Shown in pieces: positions 45,674 through 53,444 of a stretch of 64,000 nt of DNA. The notes below the pieces were generated by a model, which made no database searches, had not been told where the DNA came from, and worked only from the letters and a program-made list of their open reading frames with translations. Source of the DNA: Skermanella stibiiresistens SB22 (GTDB taxonomy: Bacteria > Pseudomonadota > Alphaproteobacteria > Azospirillales > Azospirillaceae); contig NZ_AVFL01000033.1 in assembly GCF_000576635.1 (NCBI RefSeq), positions 1 to 64,000 of the forward strand, in the 5' to 3' direction. The number at the start of each line of letters is the position of its first letter. Position 1 is the first letter of the stretch. The translations under genes were made by a program, and so were the position numbers.

Positions 45674-46249
45674 TCACAGGATGAGCGCCTTCTCGCGCTG
45701 GACCTCGCCGGACATCCTGACGATTTCCTTCCGGTCGAGCAGATGGCGCAACTTGGGGAACTCCACCTCCTCCTCCTGGTGGACATGGCCCTCGATCAGG
45801 ATCCGGAGATCGCGGGCGATGCCGCTCCAACCGGGATCGTCCTTGGGGGTTCGCTCCAAGGCGTGGATCAGGATCTTCATCTCGGCGTGCTCGCCGTAGA
45901 GGTGCAGGGCGTCGGACTTCTCGTGCGCCCTGTCGTGGAGCAGCGGATAGATCACGTCCTCCTCGGCCATGGCGTGTGCCGACAGGCGGCGCTTCAGGCG
46001 CAGGAAAAGCTGGGTCCGGTGCAGGACGGCCGAGTTGGGGCTGTGCTCCATCCGGTCCAGCAGCGAGAGGATGATCCGGTGGTCGTGGATCAGCGCCTCG
46101 AACGCGTCGGTCCCGGCCGCCGCGCGCGCCGACCCGGTCGCCTGGGCCACCAGGGGCGGCAATAGACGGCTGGCGAGCAGGGCCGCGGCGGCGCCGCCCG
46201 CGACGGCGGCCAGCCCGCGCATCGAGATCCATCCCGTATCGTCAGTCAT
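45674..46249 (-). CDS. Hemerythrin HHE-domain protein
   Basis: A 191-residue protein with an alanine-rich N-terminal hydrophobic stretch (LAAVAGGAAAALLASRLLPP) that may anchor it in the membrane, followed by a hemerythrin four-helix domain. Candidate di-iron ligands are H55 and H57 (ALIHDHRIILSLL), H92 with the following EED (SAHAMAEEDVIYPLL), H121 (LYGEHAEMKILIH) and the HVHQEEEVEFPKL region. The start at 46249 has GGAGG nine bases upstream. Such proteins bind oxygen, NO or sense iron and redox state. The Nramp-like transporter gene is divergent. Confidence 0.85.
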   Translation of the reverse strand: MTDDTGWISMRGLAAVAGGAAAALLASRLLPPLVAQATGSARAAAGTDAFEALIHDHRIILSLLDRMEHSPNSAVLHRTQLFLRLKRRLSAHAMAEEDVIYPLLHDRAHEKSDALHLYGEHAEMKILIHALERTPKDDPGWSGIARDLRILIEGHVHQEEEVEFPKLRHLLDRKEIVRMSGEVQREKALIL

Positions 46250-46482
46250 GAGGTCGGTCCTCCGCGTGTGATCCCATCCCAGGGACCAACAGGCGGGAAG
46301 GGCTCTCGTCACATCCGGATCGGGCGGTCATGTCCTCAACCAGCAATGGATTTCACGATGCGGGATAAGACCGTGGCCGACCCCGGTAAGGTTGGCATAT
46401 GGCATTGTGTATACCAGGAGACGTAACATTCCTTCGGAGGAAGCGATCTTCACGCAACGAAAATAAACCCAGGGAGGAAACA

Positions 46483-47892
46483 ATGACCGCGAACGCGATT
46501 CGACGGGATCCAAAAAGGGATCCGTCCCCGGCCACCGCCTTGACCAAGGAAGAGCCAAGGGACGCATCGAAAACCATCACCTTGAAAGCCCCGGGAACGG
46601 GGATCGCCGACACGTGGCGGGCCATGGGTCCGGGCATCGCGGCCGCGATGACGGGGATCGGGGCCAGCCACATCATGCACGCGCCGACGGCGGGTGCCCG
46701 GTTCGGCTATGATCTGCTCTGGGTGATCCTGGCCGCCTACATCATCAAGTACTTCGCCTTCGAATTCGCCCACCGCTACACGATGGTCAAGGGCGAGACC
46801 ATCATCAACGCGTACCATCGGGTCGGCAACTGGCCACTCTGGTTCATGATCTTCCAGGGTTTCGTCAACACCGTCGGCATCGCCGGCCGCGCGCTCGGCT
46901 GCGCCGCGCTGATGTGGGCGGCCTTCCCCTTCATGCCTCTCGAGATGTGGGCGGTCACCATCCTGGTCGGCACCGTAGCCATCCTCTGGCTCGGCAGCTA
47001 CAAGGCGGTCGAGGGCATCTGCAAGCTCCTGATCATCGTCTTCGCCGTTTCCTGCTTCGTGGCGTTCGCGCTGCAGGCGCCGCCGCCGGCCGAGTATCTG
47101 TCGCGCCTGCTGCCGACCCTGCCGCCGATTGGCGCCATGCTGCTGTTCGGCGCCATGTTCGGCTACTTCCCCACGACGCTGGAAGTGGCGCCCATGCAGT
47201 CGAACTGGGCCGTGGACAAGAAGGCCGGCATGGTGAAGGTGAACGAGATGCGGGCCCAGGGGCACACTGTGCATCTGGAAACGGACTACATGAAGAACAG
47301 CCTGATCCTGTTCAAGCGCGACATGAACATCAGCTACATCATCTCGATGCTGTCGGGCATGATCTTCCTGATCGTGGGCGCCGCCGTGCTGAACCCGTTG
47401 GGGCTGGTTCCGAGTGGCAGCGAGATGGGCGTCACGATCGCCCGCATCTACACCGATACCTTCGGCCCGTGGATCTTCCCGGTCATCATCGCCGGCGGCG
47501 TGGCCGCCCTGTTCTCGACCGTCTTCACCTATTTCGATGGCCAAGCCCGCATCTTCGAGGAATGCGCCGTCCGCCTCAAGAAGGACTGGGACACCCCGCG
47601 GATCCGCAAGCTGCTGTACCGCGGCATGCAGGTCTTCTGGCTGATCGCCGGCGTCGCCGTGGTCTTCGGCCTGCCCGAGCCCATCTTCGTCGTCCAGGTC
47701 GCCTCGGTGCTGGCCCTGGTCTTCTCGCCGATCCTGTACTGGCTGACCATCAAGGCCATCAAGGACAACTTCACCTCCGAATTCGAGCGTGAACACCTGC
47801 CGAGCAGGTTCCAGTTCGCCTGGGCCTGGGCCGGAGCGGCCAGCTTGTTCCTGCTGACGCTCTACGTCCTCTTCAACCAGTTCCTGGCCTGA
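46483..47892 (+). CDS. Nramp-like divalent metal transporter, atypical binding motif
   Basis: A 469-residue polytopic transporter of the Nramp/APC superfamily. The first helix region is MGPGIAAAMTGIGASHIMHA (residues 48-67), where canonical Nramp proteins carry the metal-binding DPGN; here that position reads GASH. The TM6 region (FGYFPTTLEVAPMQSN) also departs from the usual MPHN/MPHx. The remaining architecture, including AYIIKYFAFEFAHRYTMVKG, is Nramp-like. The start at 46483 has GGGAGG upstream. The altered site suggests a different ion (magnesium, proton-coupled organic cation or similar) rather than classical manganese/iron uptake. A hairpin follows the stop. Confidence 0.82.
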   Translation: MTANAIRRDPKRDPSPATALTKEEPRDASKTITLKAPGTGIADTWRAMGPGIAAAMTGIGASHIMHAPTAGARFGYDLLWVILAAYIIKYFAFEFAHRYTMVKGETIINAYHRVGNWPLWFMIFQGFVNTVGIAGRALGCAALMWAAFPFMPLEMWAVTILVGTVAILWLGSYKAVEGICKLLIIVFAVSCFVAFALQAPPPAEYLSRLLPTLPPIGAMLLFGAMFGYFPTTLEVAPMQSNWAVDKKAGMVKVNEMRAQGHTVHLETDYMKNSLILFKRDMNISYIISMLSGMIFLIVGAAVLNPLGLVPSGSEMGVTIARIYTDTFGPWIFPVIIAGGVAALFSTVFTYFDGQARIFEECAVRLKKDWDTPRIRKLLYRGMQVFWLIAGVAVVFGLPEPIFVVQVASVLALVFSPILYWLTIKAIKDNFTSEFEREHLPSRFQFAWAWAGAASLFLLTLYVLFNQFLA

Positions 47893-47898
47893 TCGCCT

Positions 47899-47928
47899 GG
47901 CCGATCCCTTCCCCCGAAGGGATCGGCC
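47899..47928 (+). terminator. Strong hairpin between the Nramp-like and CBS genes
   Basis: GGCCGATCCCTTC (47899-47911) pairs perfectly with GAAGGGATCGGCC (47916-47928) over 13 bases with a CCCC loop. It starts six bases after the transporter stop. There is no uridine tract, so it is either a Rho-assisted terminator or an mRNA-stabilising or attenuating hairpin separating the two genes. Confidence 0.6.
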
Positions 47929-47951
47929 ACCGAAACGAGAGGAAGGCGAAA

Positions 47952-48683
47952 ATGCGCGCGAAAGATATCATGACGACCCATCTCAAGACGGTGGGTCCCG
48001 ATAGCTTGATCCACGAGATCACGAAATGCCTGCTGTCGAAGCACATCAGCGCCGTGCCGGTGATCGATGGCGACGGGCGGGTGCTGGGCATCATCAGCGA
48101 GGGGGACATCATCCACCGGGTCGCGGCGACCAGCGACGGGCACCGCTCGTGGTGGACCAAGCTGTTCGACGGTTCGGAAAACGACGCGGCCGAGTTCATC
48201 AAGACCCACGCCATCCGCGCCAAGGACATCATGACCCGCGAGATCACGACGGTCATGGAGGACACGCCGGCCGGTGAGATCGTCCGGTTGCTGGAGAAAC
48301 GGCGGATCAAGCGCGTGCCGGTGCTGCGCGACGGGCGGCTGGTCGGCATCGTCTCACGCGCCGACCTGCTCCGCGTGGTGCTCGCGTCCTGCCCCGAGAC
48401 CGGGGCTTCCGTGAACGCCAACGACCGTGAGCTTCGCGAGAGGATCATGGCCAATCTGGAAGGGCGGGATTGGGCGCGCGTGTCGCAGCTCAACATCGTC
48501 GTGTCCGAAGGGGTGGCGCAACTCTGGGGATTCGTGGAAACGGACACCGAGCGGGACGCCCTGAGGGTCGCCGCCGAAACCGTGCCGGGCATCCGCAAGG
48601 TTGAGGATCACCTGAACCTGGCGCCGATCTCCTGGGCCGGCAGTCGCGGCCGCGGCTTCGGCGGGGCCGGCGGCATCGTGTGA
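47952..48683 (+). CDS. CBS-pair and BON domain protein
   Basis: A 243-residue cytosolic protein. Two CBS motifs bind adenine nucleotides: residues 1-57 (RAKDIMTTHLKTVGPDSLIH, then AVPVIDGDGRVLGIISEGDI) and about 88-145 (RAKDIMTREITTVMEDTPAG, then VPVLRDGRLVGIVSRADLLR). A BON domain follows at about 160-225 (LNIVVSEGVAQLWGFVETDT, then VPGIRKVEDHLNL). The ribosome binding site GAGGAAGG precedes the ATG. CBS-BON proteins are usually energy or stress sensors. The upstream transporter may be a partner. Confidence 0.88.
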   Translation: MRAKDIMTTHLKTVGPDSLIHEITKCLLSKHISAVPVIDGDGRVLGIISEGDIIHRVAATSDGHRSWWTKLFDGSENDAAEFIKTHAIRAKDIMTREITTVMEDTPAGEIVRLLEKRRIKRVPVLRDGRLVGIVSRADLLRVVLASCPETGASVNANDRELRERIMANLEGRDWARVSQLNIVVSEGVAQLWGFVETDTERDALRVAAETVPGIRKVEDHLNLAPISWAGSRGRGFGGAGGIV

Positions 48684-48704
48684 CACGCCGCGGCGAGGCG
48701 CGGA

Positions 48705-49490
48705 TCAGGCGAAGAAGTAGTCGACCCCTTCGACCAAGCCCACCTTGTCGACCACGACCTTGCTTGGTCCGTAGTCTCCGCCCGCGGCTTGTACAGTGAA
48801 CTGCGTCCTGCCGCCGACCTCGGCGATGCTGGTGAGAAGCGGCCGGCCGTGGCTCATGTCCTGAAAGAACAGCTTGTCGCCGCCATCCACCCCGGCGCCG
48901 TTGAACCCGAGGATCCTGGCGTCGGCGCCGCCGAAGACATCGAAGTAGAACATGTCGCTGTCGGAGGCGCCGCTGATGATCGTGTCGGTGCCGCCGTATC
49001 CGCTCAGGAAGAAGAAATCGTCACCGCCGCCGCTCCGCATGATGTCGCTGGCGCTGTCGCTCTGGAAGATGTCGGCGCCAGCCGTTCCCGTCACGTCGAT
49101 GCCGCCGGTGAATTCCCAGCTGCCGTGGAATTCGAGCGGCCCGGAGCCCGTCACGGTGAGTTTCTCGATGCCGGAGAAATGGCCCGCGCCCTGGGAGACG
49201 CCGCTGGTGTCTTCGAAATGGATGCCGCCCTCGCCCTTGCCAGTGACGATGATCTTGGTGGGCGCCGTCTTGCCGTGGATGTGGAGCGTGTCGATGCCGG
49301 TGCCGCCGCTCAGTTCGCTGCTCGCCAGTGCCGCTGCGATCGGAGTGGGGCCGGTGCCGATGGGGCTGTAGTGGAGGATATCGTCGCCGTCGCCGCCATA
49401 CAGCCGGGAGGCTCCCGGGCCGCCGTATAGGATGTCGGCGCCGCTGGTCCCCAGTGTCGAGGCGTCGCCCTTGGCCCTGATCGTCGCCAA
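48705..49490 (-). CDS. RTX-type calcium-binding repeat protein
   Basis: A 261-residue glycine/aspartate-rich protein without a signal peptide. RTX-like nonapeptide units occur near the N-terminus (GTSGADILYGGPGASRLYGG, then DGDDILHY) and in the middle (TAGADIFQSDSASDIMRSGG, then GDDFFFLSGYGGTDTI). Such proteins fold on calcium outside the cell and are usually exported by type I secretion with a C-terminal signal; the ABC exporter gene at 56042 could serve, but no adaptor or outer-membrane factor is adjacent. The start is TTG at 49490 with GGAGAAG upstream. Its gene is divergent from the protease operon. Confidence 0.78.
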   Translation of the reverse strand: MATIRAKGDASTLGTSGADILYGGPGASRLYGGDGDDILHYSPIGTGPTPIAAALASSELSGGTGIDTLHIHGKTAPTKIIVTGKGEGGIHFEDTSGVSQGAGHFSGIEKLTVTGSGPLEFHGSWEFTGGIDVTGTAGADIFQSDSASDIMRSGGGDDFFFLSGYGGTDTIISGASDSDMFYFDVFGGADARILGFNGAGVDGGDKLFFQDMSHGRPLLTSIAEVGGRTQFTVQAAGGDYGPSKVVVDKVGLVEGVDYFFA

Positions 49491-49968
49491 TCTCTTCTCC
49501 GGGAGTGAATTTGCTCGTGATGACTTCGCGTTCTATAGTTAAGAATTGTTTACCAATATTTTCAATTCCAAGGAACGACCTAATCCGAAGGTGCGGGCGG
49601 GCGGGGAGGGACCTTCCATTTGCCCAGGGGAGTATCGGCCGATCGGCTCGTCCAGGATGTCGGGGGCGCGGCCGTCGCGCGTGAGGGTGACGGTTTTCGA
49701 ACCGCGTCAGGGGGGGGCAGGCGATGGATCGGTAACCGCCGCCAAAGCGCGCCGCATGCCCATGAATTACACCACCCGTCAATCTACTATCAAAAATAAC
49801 GAAAACCCAGTGTTTTGTATTGACATTGAAAAATCCCAAATTTACCATGTTTGGCAAGTAAATATCTTGAAAAAAATTCAATACGACCGCATGATATCTC
49901 CAGAATATGCTTAGATATGCAATGGTAATCTTTTAATAATTATAAATATAAGAAGAAAAGGAAGTTTC
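49491..49968. other. AT-rich divergent promoter region of the protease operon
   Basis: About 480 bases between the RTX gene and the lipoprotein gene. The right half (49770-49965) is strongly AT-rich and contains a plausible plus-strand promoter at 49820-49848. A plus-strand frame at 49546-49914 has no ribosome binding site and no recognisable product. Confidence 0.5.
49820..49848 (+). promoter_or_regulatory. Candidate promoter of the lipoprotein-caspase operon
   Basis: TTGACA (49820-49825), a 17-base spacer and TACCAT (49843-49848) in AT-rich DNA, giving a leader of about 115 bases before the lipoprotein ATG at 49969. The -35 is perfect and the -10 matches at four of six positions. Confidence 0.45.
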
Positions 49969-50874
49969 ATGAGATATAAATACATATGGGGCTTCATTCC
50001 CGCTTTGTTGATGGGGGCATGCTCAAGCTTCGATGCCATCGATTCTCCCTACCCGCCCCACGCGTCAAGCGAGAGGATCAAGGATGAGAGCTCAAGACTG
50101 ACGCTCATTGAGAATGAAAGCTTTCCCTTCCCGGCGGAGGCCGCGGAACTTCTGAAGTCGCAATGCCAGCCCGCGCCCAGAATGGAGAACGACGCCGCCC
50201 TCCTCGCCTTGGGCGTCTCGCTGGTCACCGACATGGCGATCAAGGAAGCGAAGTCGTTCATCGAAAGAGAGGTGAAAATGTACGAGGCCAGTTTCAGCGC
50301 CCGGGCGGCGGGACAGTTCTACCGGGAGGATGGCGAATTGCGCTATCTGTGCTTCCGAATGAGCCGGTCCGTGGCGGACATCAAGGAGCCGGTCTTCGAT
50401 TTTTATGGGAAATTCGAACTGTCGCCGGATGCGGCCGCCGTGCATGCGATTCCCTTGTACCTCAACTACTCCCACACGAAAGCGCGCACCGGGTCTGGTG
50501 GGCGGTTCGTCTCGAACATGATCTTGACGATCGAAACGGTCTGGATGGACGAACGCAAGGACGTTCGCGCCGTGAAGGAGACGGCTTTCACATCCAATAT
50601 CAACTTCGGTCAACTCAGCCTCGACAAACCCGCGCTTCGACTGAATGGCGTCGACGAATCCGCCGCGAGCACTTGGTTCCCATCCGTTCCCCGTTCGGTC
50701 CTGATCGATGATCAGGGCAAGGTCTCCCATCGGGGTGACGGCAACTTCACGATCACGGCGACGGTGTTCGAAACGGCGGCGGCGAAGGATGTCATGGCCC
50801 AACTCCTGAAGGTGGTTCAGGAAAACGAGGAGGCCATCAGGCGGGAATCGACGTCGCTTTTCAGCGGCGACTGA
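49969..50874 (+). CDS. Lipoprotein, first gene of the protease operon
   Basis: A 301-residue predicted lipoprotein. The signal is MRYKYIWGFIPALLMGAC, with lipidated C18. The mature protein has a helical segment (ALLALGVSLVTDMAIKEAKS, then IEREVKMYEASFSARAAGQF) and beta-rich parts (YLCFRMSRSVADIKEPVFDF). The ribosome binding site AAAAGGAAG precedes the ATG. I recognise no family. Six plus-strand genes follow at spacings of 40, 12, 32, 77, 42 and -4 bases, so it most likely leads an operon with two proteases and an NlpC/P60-like protein, placing part of the system at the cell envelope. Confidence 0.72.
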   Translation: MRYKYIWGFIPALLMGACSSFDAIDSPYPPHASSERIKDESSRLTLIENESFPFPAEAAELLKSQCQPAPRMENDAALLALGVSLVTDMAIKEAKSFIEREVKMYEASFSARAAGQFYREDGELRYLCFRMSRSVADIKEPVFDFYGKFELSPDAAAVHAIPLYLNYSHTKARTGSGGRFVSNMILTIETVWMDERKDVRAVKETAFTSNINFGQLSLDKPALRLNGVDESAASTWFPSVPRSVLIDDQGKVSHRGDGNFTITATVFETAAAKDVMAQLLKVVQENEEAIRRESTSLFSGD

Positions 50875-50914
50875 GGGTTGGGGAGCTTGGACTGGGCGGC
50901 GCTCGACACGAAGG

Positions 50915-51205
50915 ATGGGAACGGCCTTGCTGTGCGCTTTGGCATTCGGGGTTCCGATCGGGTGGATCGCCGCTTGGTTCGTCCACACGGCCCGGGGTGG
51001 GTGGCGGTCGCTGCTGTTCGCGTTCGGCCTCGTCTCCTCGGCGCTGGCGACGGTTCAACGAGCCGGCGTCGGACCGATGGCGGGAGCGGTGATGGTTCTC
51101 GCCGGTGCTGGAATTGGTGTTCTCGGGTATTGGGCTTTCGTCACCCATGCCCAGGGCGGCCAAACGGGACGGAGACCCCGCGACGGAAGCCAGAGTATCG
51201 GATAG
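50915..51205 (+). CDS. Small membrane protein of the protease operon
   Basis: A 96-residue hydrophobic protein with three predicted helices (TALLCALAFGVPIGWIAAWF; SLLFAFGLVSSALATVQ; MAGAVMVLAGAGIGVLGYWA) and a short polar, arginine-containing tail. It starts 40 bases after the lipoprotein gene and ends 12 bases before the next. Its size and topology resemble holin-like or accessory membrane proteins; next to a membrane-anchored NlpC/P60-like protein this is suggestive, but there is no direct evidence of holin function. Confidence 0.6.
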   Translation: MGTALLCALAFGVPIGWIAAWFVHTARGGWRSLLFAFGLVSSALATVQRAGVGPMAGAVMVLAGAGIGVLGYWAFVTHAQGGQTGRRPRDGSQSIG

Positions 51206-51217
51206 GAAGGGTCGAAC

Positions 51218-52123
51218 ATGGTCATCAAGTTGCTTGGCGCCGGCTCCTTCGGAGTTCTGATCGGCTGGTACATCTACTACGTCAATCGCTACCGCAAGGG
51301 TGATGTCCAGCTCAGTGACATAACGACCCTGGTCGGCGTGATCGGAGGCGCCGCGGTCACGACCTTGTTCGATCCCAAGGCCGACCTGTTCGGGGCTTAT
51401 GGCGTTGGCTTGTTCATAGGTTTCTTCGGGTATTTCACGGTGCTGATCGGGCTGGTCAAGAAGTCGCCGAACTTCGACATGGACTGGTTTCTCGATGGCC
51501 GCCGCAAGACCGTCCCAGCCGACTACTACATACCAGGGGAGATCGAGGCGGCGACACGGCCGGCGTTCGACGCCCCACAGCCGGACATGGCACCCGTCGC
51601 CGCGGCGGCGAGCGCCGCAGCGATCGCGGCGGTCGGAGCCGTCCTCACCGAGAAGGTCCGGCTGCTCTCCGATGCCGACGCCACGCCGGTCATGCCTGGG
51701 GACGCCAATCGCATCATCGCGGCATGCGAGGCCGAGTGGCCGGCCAACAAGGCGGATTGCAGCGGTTTCGTCAAGGATGTCGCCGCGCAGCTCGGCATCA
51801 CCCTGACCGGCGACGCGGATGGGATCGTCGGCGATATCCACTCGGCCGGGTGGCGGATCCTGCGACGGGGCGTCGACGCGAAGGACGCGGCGGACAAGGG
51901 AGAGTTCGTGATCGCGGGGCTGAAGTCCTCCGATCACGACCCGGCCCGCGGTCACGGCCATGTCGCCGTCGTGGTGAGCGGACCGCTCGACGCCGCGTAT
52001 GGCAAATACCCGACCGTCTATTGGGGGTCGCTCGGCGGCACCGGTGAACGGGCGAAAACCCTGAACTGGGCTTGGCGGAAGTCGGATCGCGATCGCGTCG
52101 TCTTCGCGGCCAGACCGATTTGA
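51218..52123 (+). CDS. Membrane-anchored NlpC/P60-like cysteine hydrolase
   Basis: A 301-residue protein. Hydrophobic segments lie at about residues 5-22, 34-50 and 56-80; an Ala/Pro-rich linker (110-145) leads to a papain-like C-terminal domain. The nucleophile motif is ADCSGFVKDVAAQLG (C181) and the histidine motif GHGHVAVVVSG (H246/H248), followed by a polar third position candidate in YPTVYWGSLGG. This matches NlpC/P60 and CHAP-type amidases or endopeptidases, which usually cut peptidoglycan cross-peptides. The start at 51218 lies 12 bases after the small membrane protein gene. Whether the domain faces the periplasm or cytosol is not determined. Confidence 0.75.
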   Translation: MVIKLLGAGSFGVLIGWYIYYVNRYRKGDVQLSDITTLVGVIGGAAVTTLFDPKADLFGAYGVGLFIGFFGYFTVLIGLVKKSPNFDMDWFLDGRRKTVPADYYIPGEIEAATRPAFDAPQPDMAPVAAAASAAAIAAVGAVLTEKVRLLSDADATPVMPGDANRIIAACEAEWPANKADCSGFVKDVAAQLGITLTGDADGIVGDIHSAGWRILRRGVDAKDAADKGEFVIAGLKSSDHDPARGHGHVAVVVSGPLDAAYGKYPTVYWGSLGGTGERAKTLNWAWRKSDRDRVVFAARPI

Positions 52124-52155
52124 CCAGCGGAAGGGCTGGAGGGGTGCGGGAAATC

Positions 52156-52482
52156 ATGGGTGTCGTCGAATTGCCCGGACCGCTCGATCTGGAGGGCTGG
52201 CTTGTCAGGGTCGTCCTGCTCGACGTGTCCCTGGTGGACGCTCCGGCCATCCAACTGGCGGAGACGCGGTTTCCGGCACCCGCCGGCGTGCTCTCGTCCT
52301 TGCCTTTCAGCTTGGCGATCGGAGCCGTGCCACCCCGCGCCAGACTGATCCTGAGCGCCGAGGTGCGGCGGGACGCGGCCGCGGAACCTCAGCCGGGCGA
52401 TCTTCGCAACGTGGTCTCGATACCCTGGGATGGCGTCGATCCGCGCTGGGCCTGGAGAATTCCAGTGGCCGTGACCCAGTAA
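52156..52482 (+). CDS. YbaY-like protein of the protease operon
   Basis: A 108-residue protein with the YbaY signature of an immunoglobulin-like lipoprotein fold: LEGWLVRVVLLDVSLVDAPA, then LAETRFPAPAG, SSLPFSLAIG and RARLILSAEVR. Unlike YbaY it lacks a signal peptide and lipobox. The ATG at 52156 is preferred over further upstream codons, with GGAGGGG eleven bases ahead. Small YbaY domains are thought to bind partners or pilot secretion components; here it may be an adaptor for one of the neighbouring enzymes. Confidence 0.6.
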   Translation: MGVVELPGPLDLEGWLVRVVLLDVSLVDAPAIQLAETRFPAPAGVLSSLPFSLAIGAVPPRARLILSAEVRRDAAAEPQPGDLRNVVSIPWDGVDPRWAWRIPVAVTQ

Positions 52483-52559
52483 AAATTGGGTAAAAAAGCA
52501 GAAAAAGAGCGGTCATCACAATAATAACCAAACATAGGTTTGCGAAAAGGAGAGTGGAA

Positions 52560-53402
52560 ATGACTGATCAACACAAGCATGGCTATCTTGTTGGGGGCGA
52601 GGTCCACAGAGCGTTCATCAAGCCGCAACACGACAAGCCCTGGACCGCGGTCCAGTATGCGGCGGTCGAGGTCGATGACTACGAGCATGTCACGGACGAG
52701 GACCAGCAACCGGGCAAGAAGACGCTGGCCGTCTGCGAGGGCTGCATCATCCTGGGCACCCATGCCGACATGAAGGCCACCGCCGACCATCTGCTCGCCA
52801 ATCCGAGCCAGTTGGAAACAAACGAGGTGATGGGCAGCGCCATCATAGGCGACCGTTACAGGTGGAAGAACGGGAAGATTCCATTCCGGATCCATCCGGC
52901 CCTGAGGGATCAGTATCGCGTGTACGACGCCATCAAGCACTGGCATGAGATGACTCCGATCAGGCTGGAGCCCCACTCGGCCGGTTCCGACTATGTCGAG
53001 TTCGTGCCCGGCTCGGGATGCGCCTCCGCGGTCGGTCGCCAGGGCGGTCGGCAGGAGATCATCGTTGGGCCAGGTTGCACCACGGGCAACCTGATCCATG
53101 AGATCGGCCATACCGTCGGGCTGTGGCATGAACAAAGCCGCATCGACCGTGACGCCTGGGTCGAAATCCTGTGGTCGAACATGGATCCGCGATACAGCCA
53201 CAACTTCGAACAGCACATCACCGATGGGATCGATCTCAACTACTACGATTACGGTTCGATCATGCATTATCCGTCCAACGCGTTTTCCAGGAACGGGCAA
53301 CCGACCATTCGGCCGCGCCGGAACGGACCGGAGATGGGCCAGCGATCCGGCTTGAGCGTCGGCGACATCGCGGCCGTCAGGGCCATCTGCTCACGTATCT
53401 GA
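52560..53402 (+). CDS. Astacin-family (M12A) zinc metalloprotease
   Basis: A 280-residue protease with an intact astacin zinc signature HEIGHTVGLWHE (H180, E181, H184, H190) and Met-turn SIMHYPSNAF (M235, zinc-ligand tyrosine Y237). The first ~95 residues are a prodomain-like region with a CEGC pair (C59, C62) that could act as a zinc-coordinating switch. The core starts near residue 98 (YRWKNGKIPFRIHPALRD). There is no signal peptide, so it is either cytosolic or exported otherwise. GGAGA is well placed before the ATG at 52560. The caspase-like gene follows after 42 bases. Confidence 0.9.
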   Translation: MTDQHKHGYLVGGEVHRAFIKPQHDKPWTAVQYAAVEVDDYEHVTDEDQQPGKKTLAVCEGCIILGTHADMKATADHLLANPSQLETNEVMGSAIIGDRYRWKNGKIPFRIHPALRDQYRVYDAIKHWHEMTPIRLEPHSAGSDYVEFVPGSGCASAVGRQGGRQEIIVGPGCTTGNLIHEIGHTVGLWHEQSRIDRDAWVEILWSNMDPRYSHNFEQHITDGIDLNYYDYGSIMHYPSNAFSRNGQPTIRPRRNGPEMGQRSGLSVGDIAAVRAICSRI

Positions 53403-53444
53403 GGATCAACCGGCCGGTGTCGGAACGGGGTGGGAGCGAGCGCC

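Noticed and set aside
46250-46482. Possible manganese riboswitch before the Nramp-like gene
   Set aside because: I could not find the conserved loops of the yybP-ykoY type; the leader is short.
49546-49914. 122-codon frame upstream of the lipoprotein gene
   Set aside because: Crosses a GC-rich to AT-rich boundary, contains the likely promoter, and has no initiation signal.
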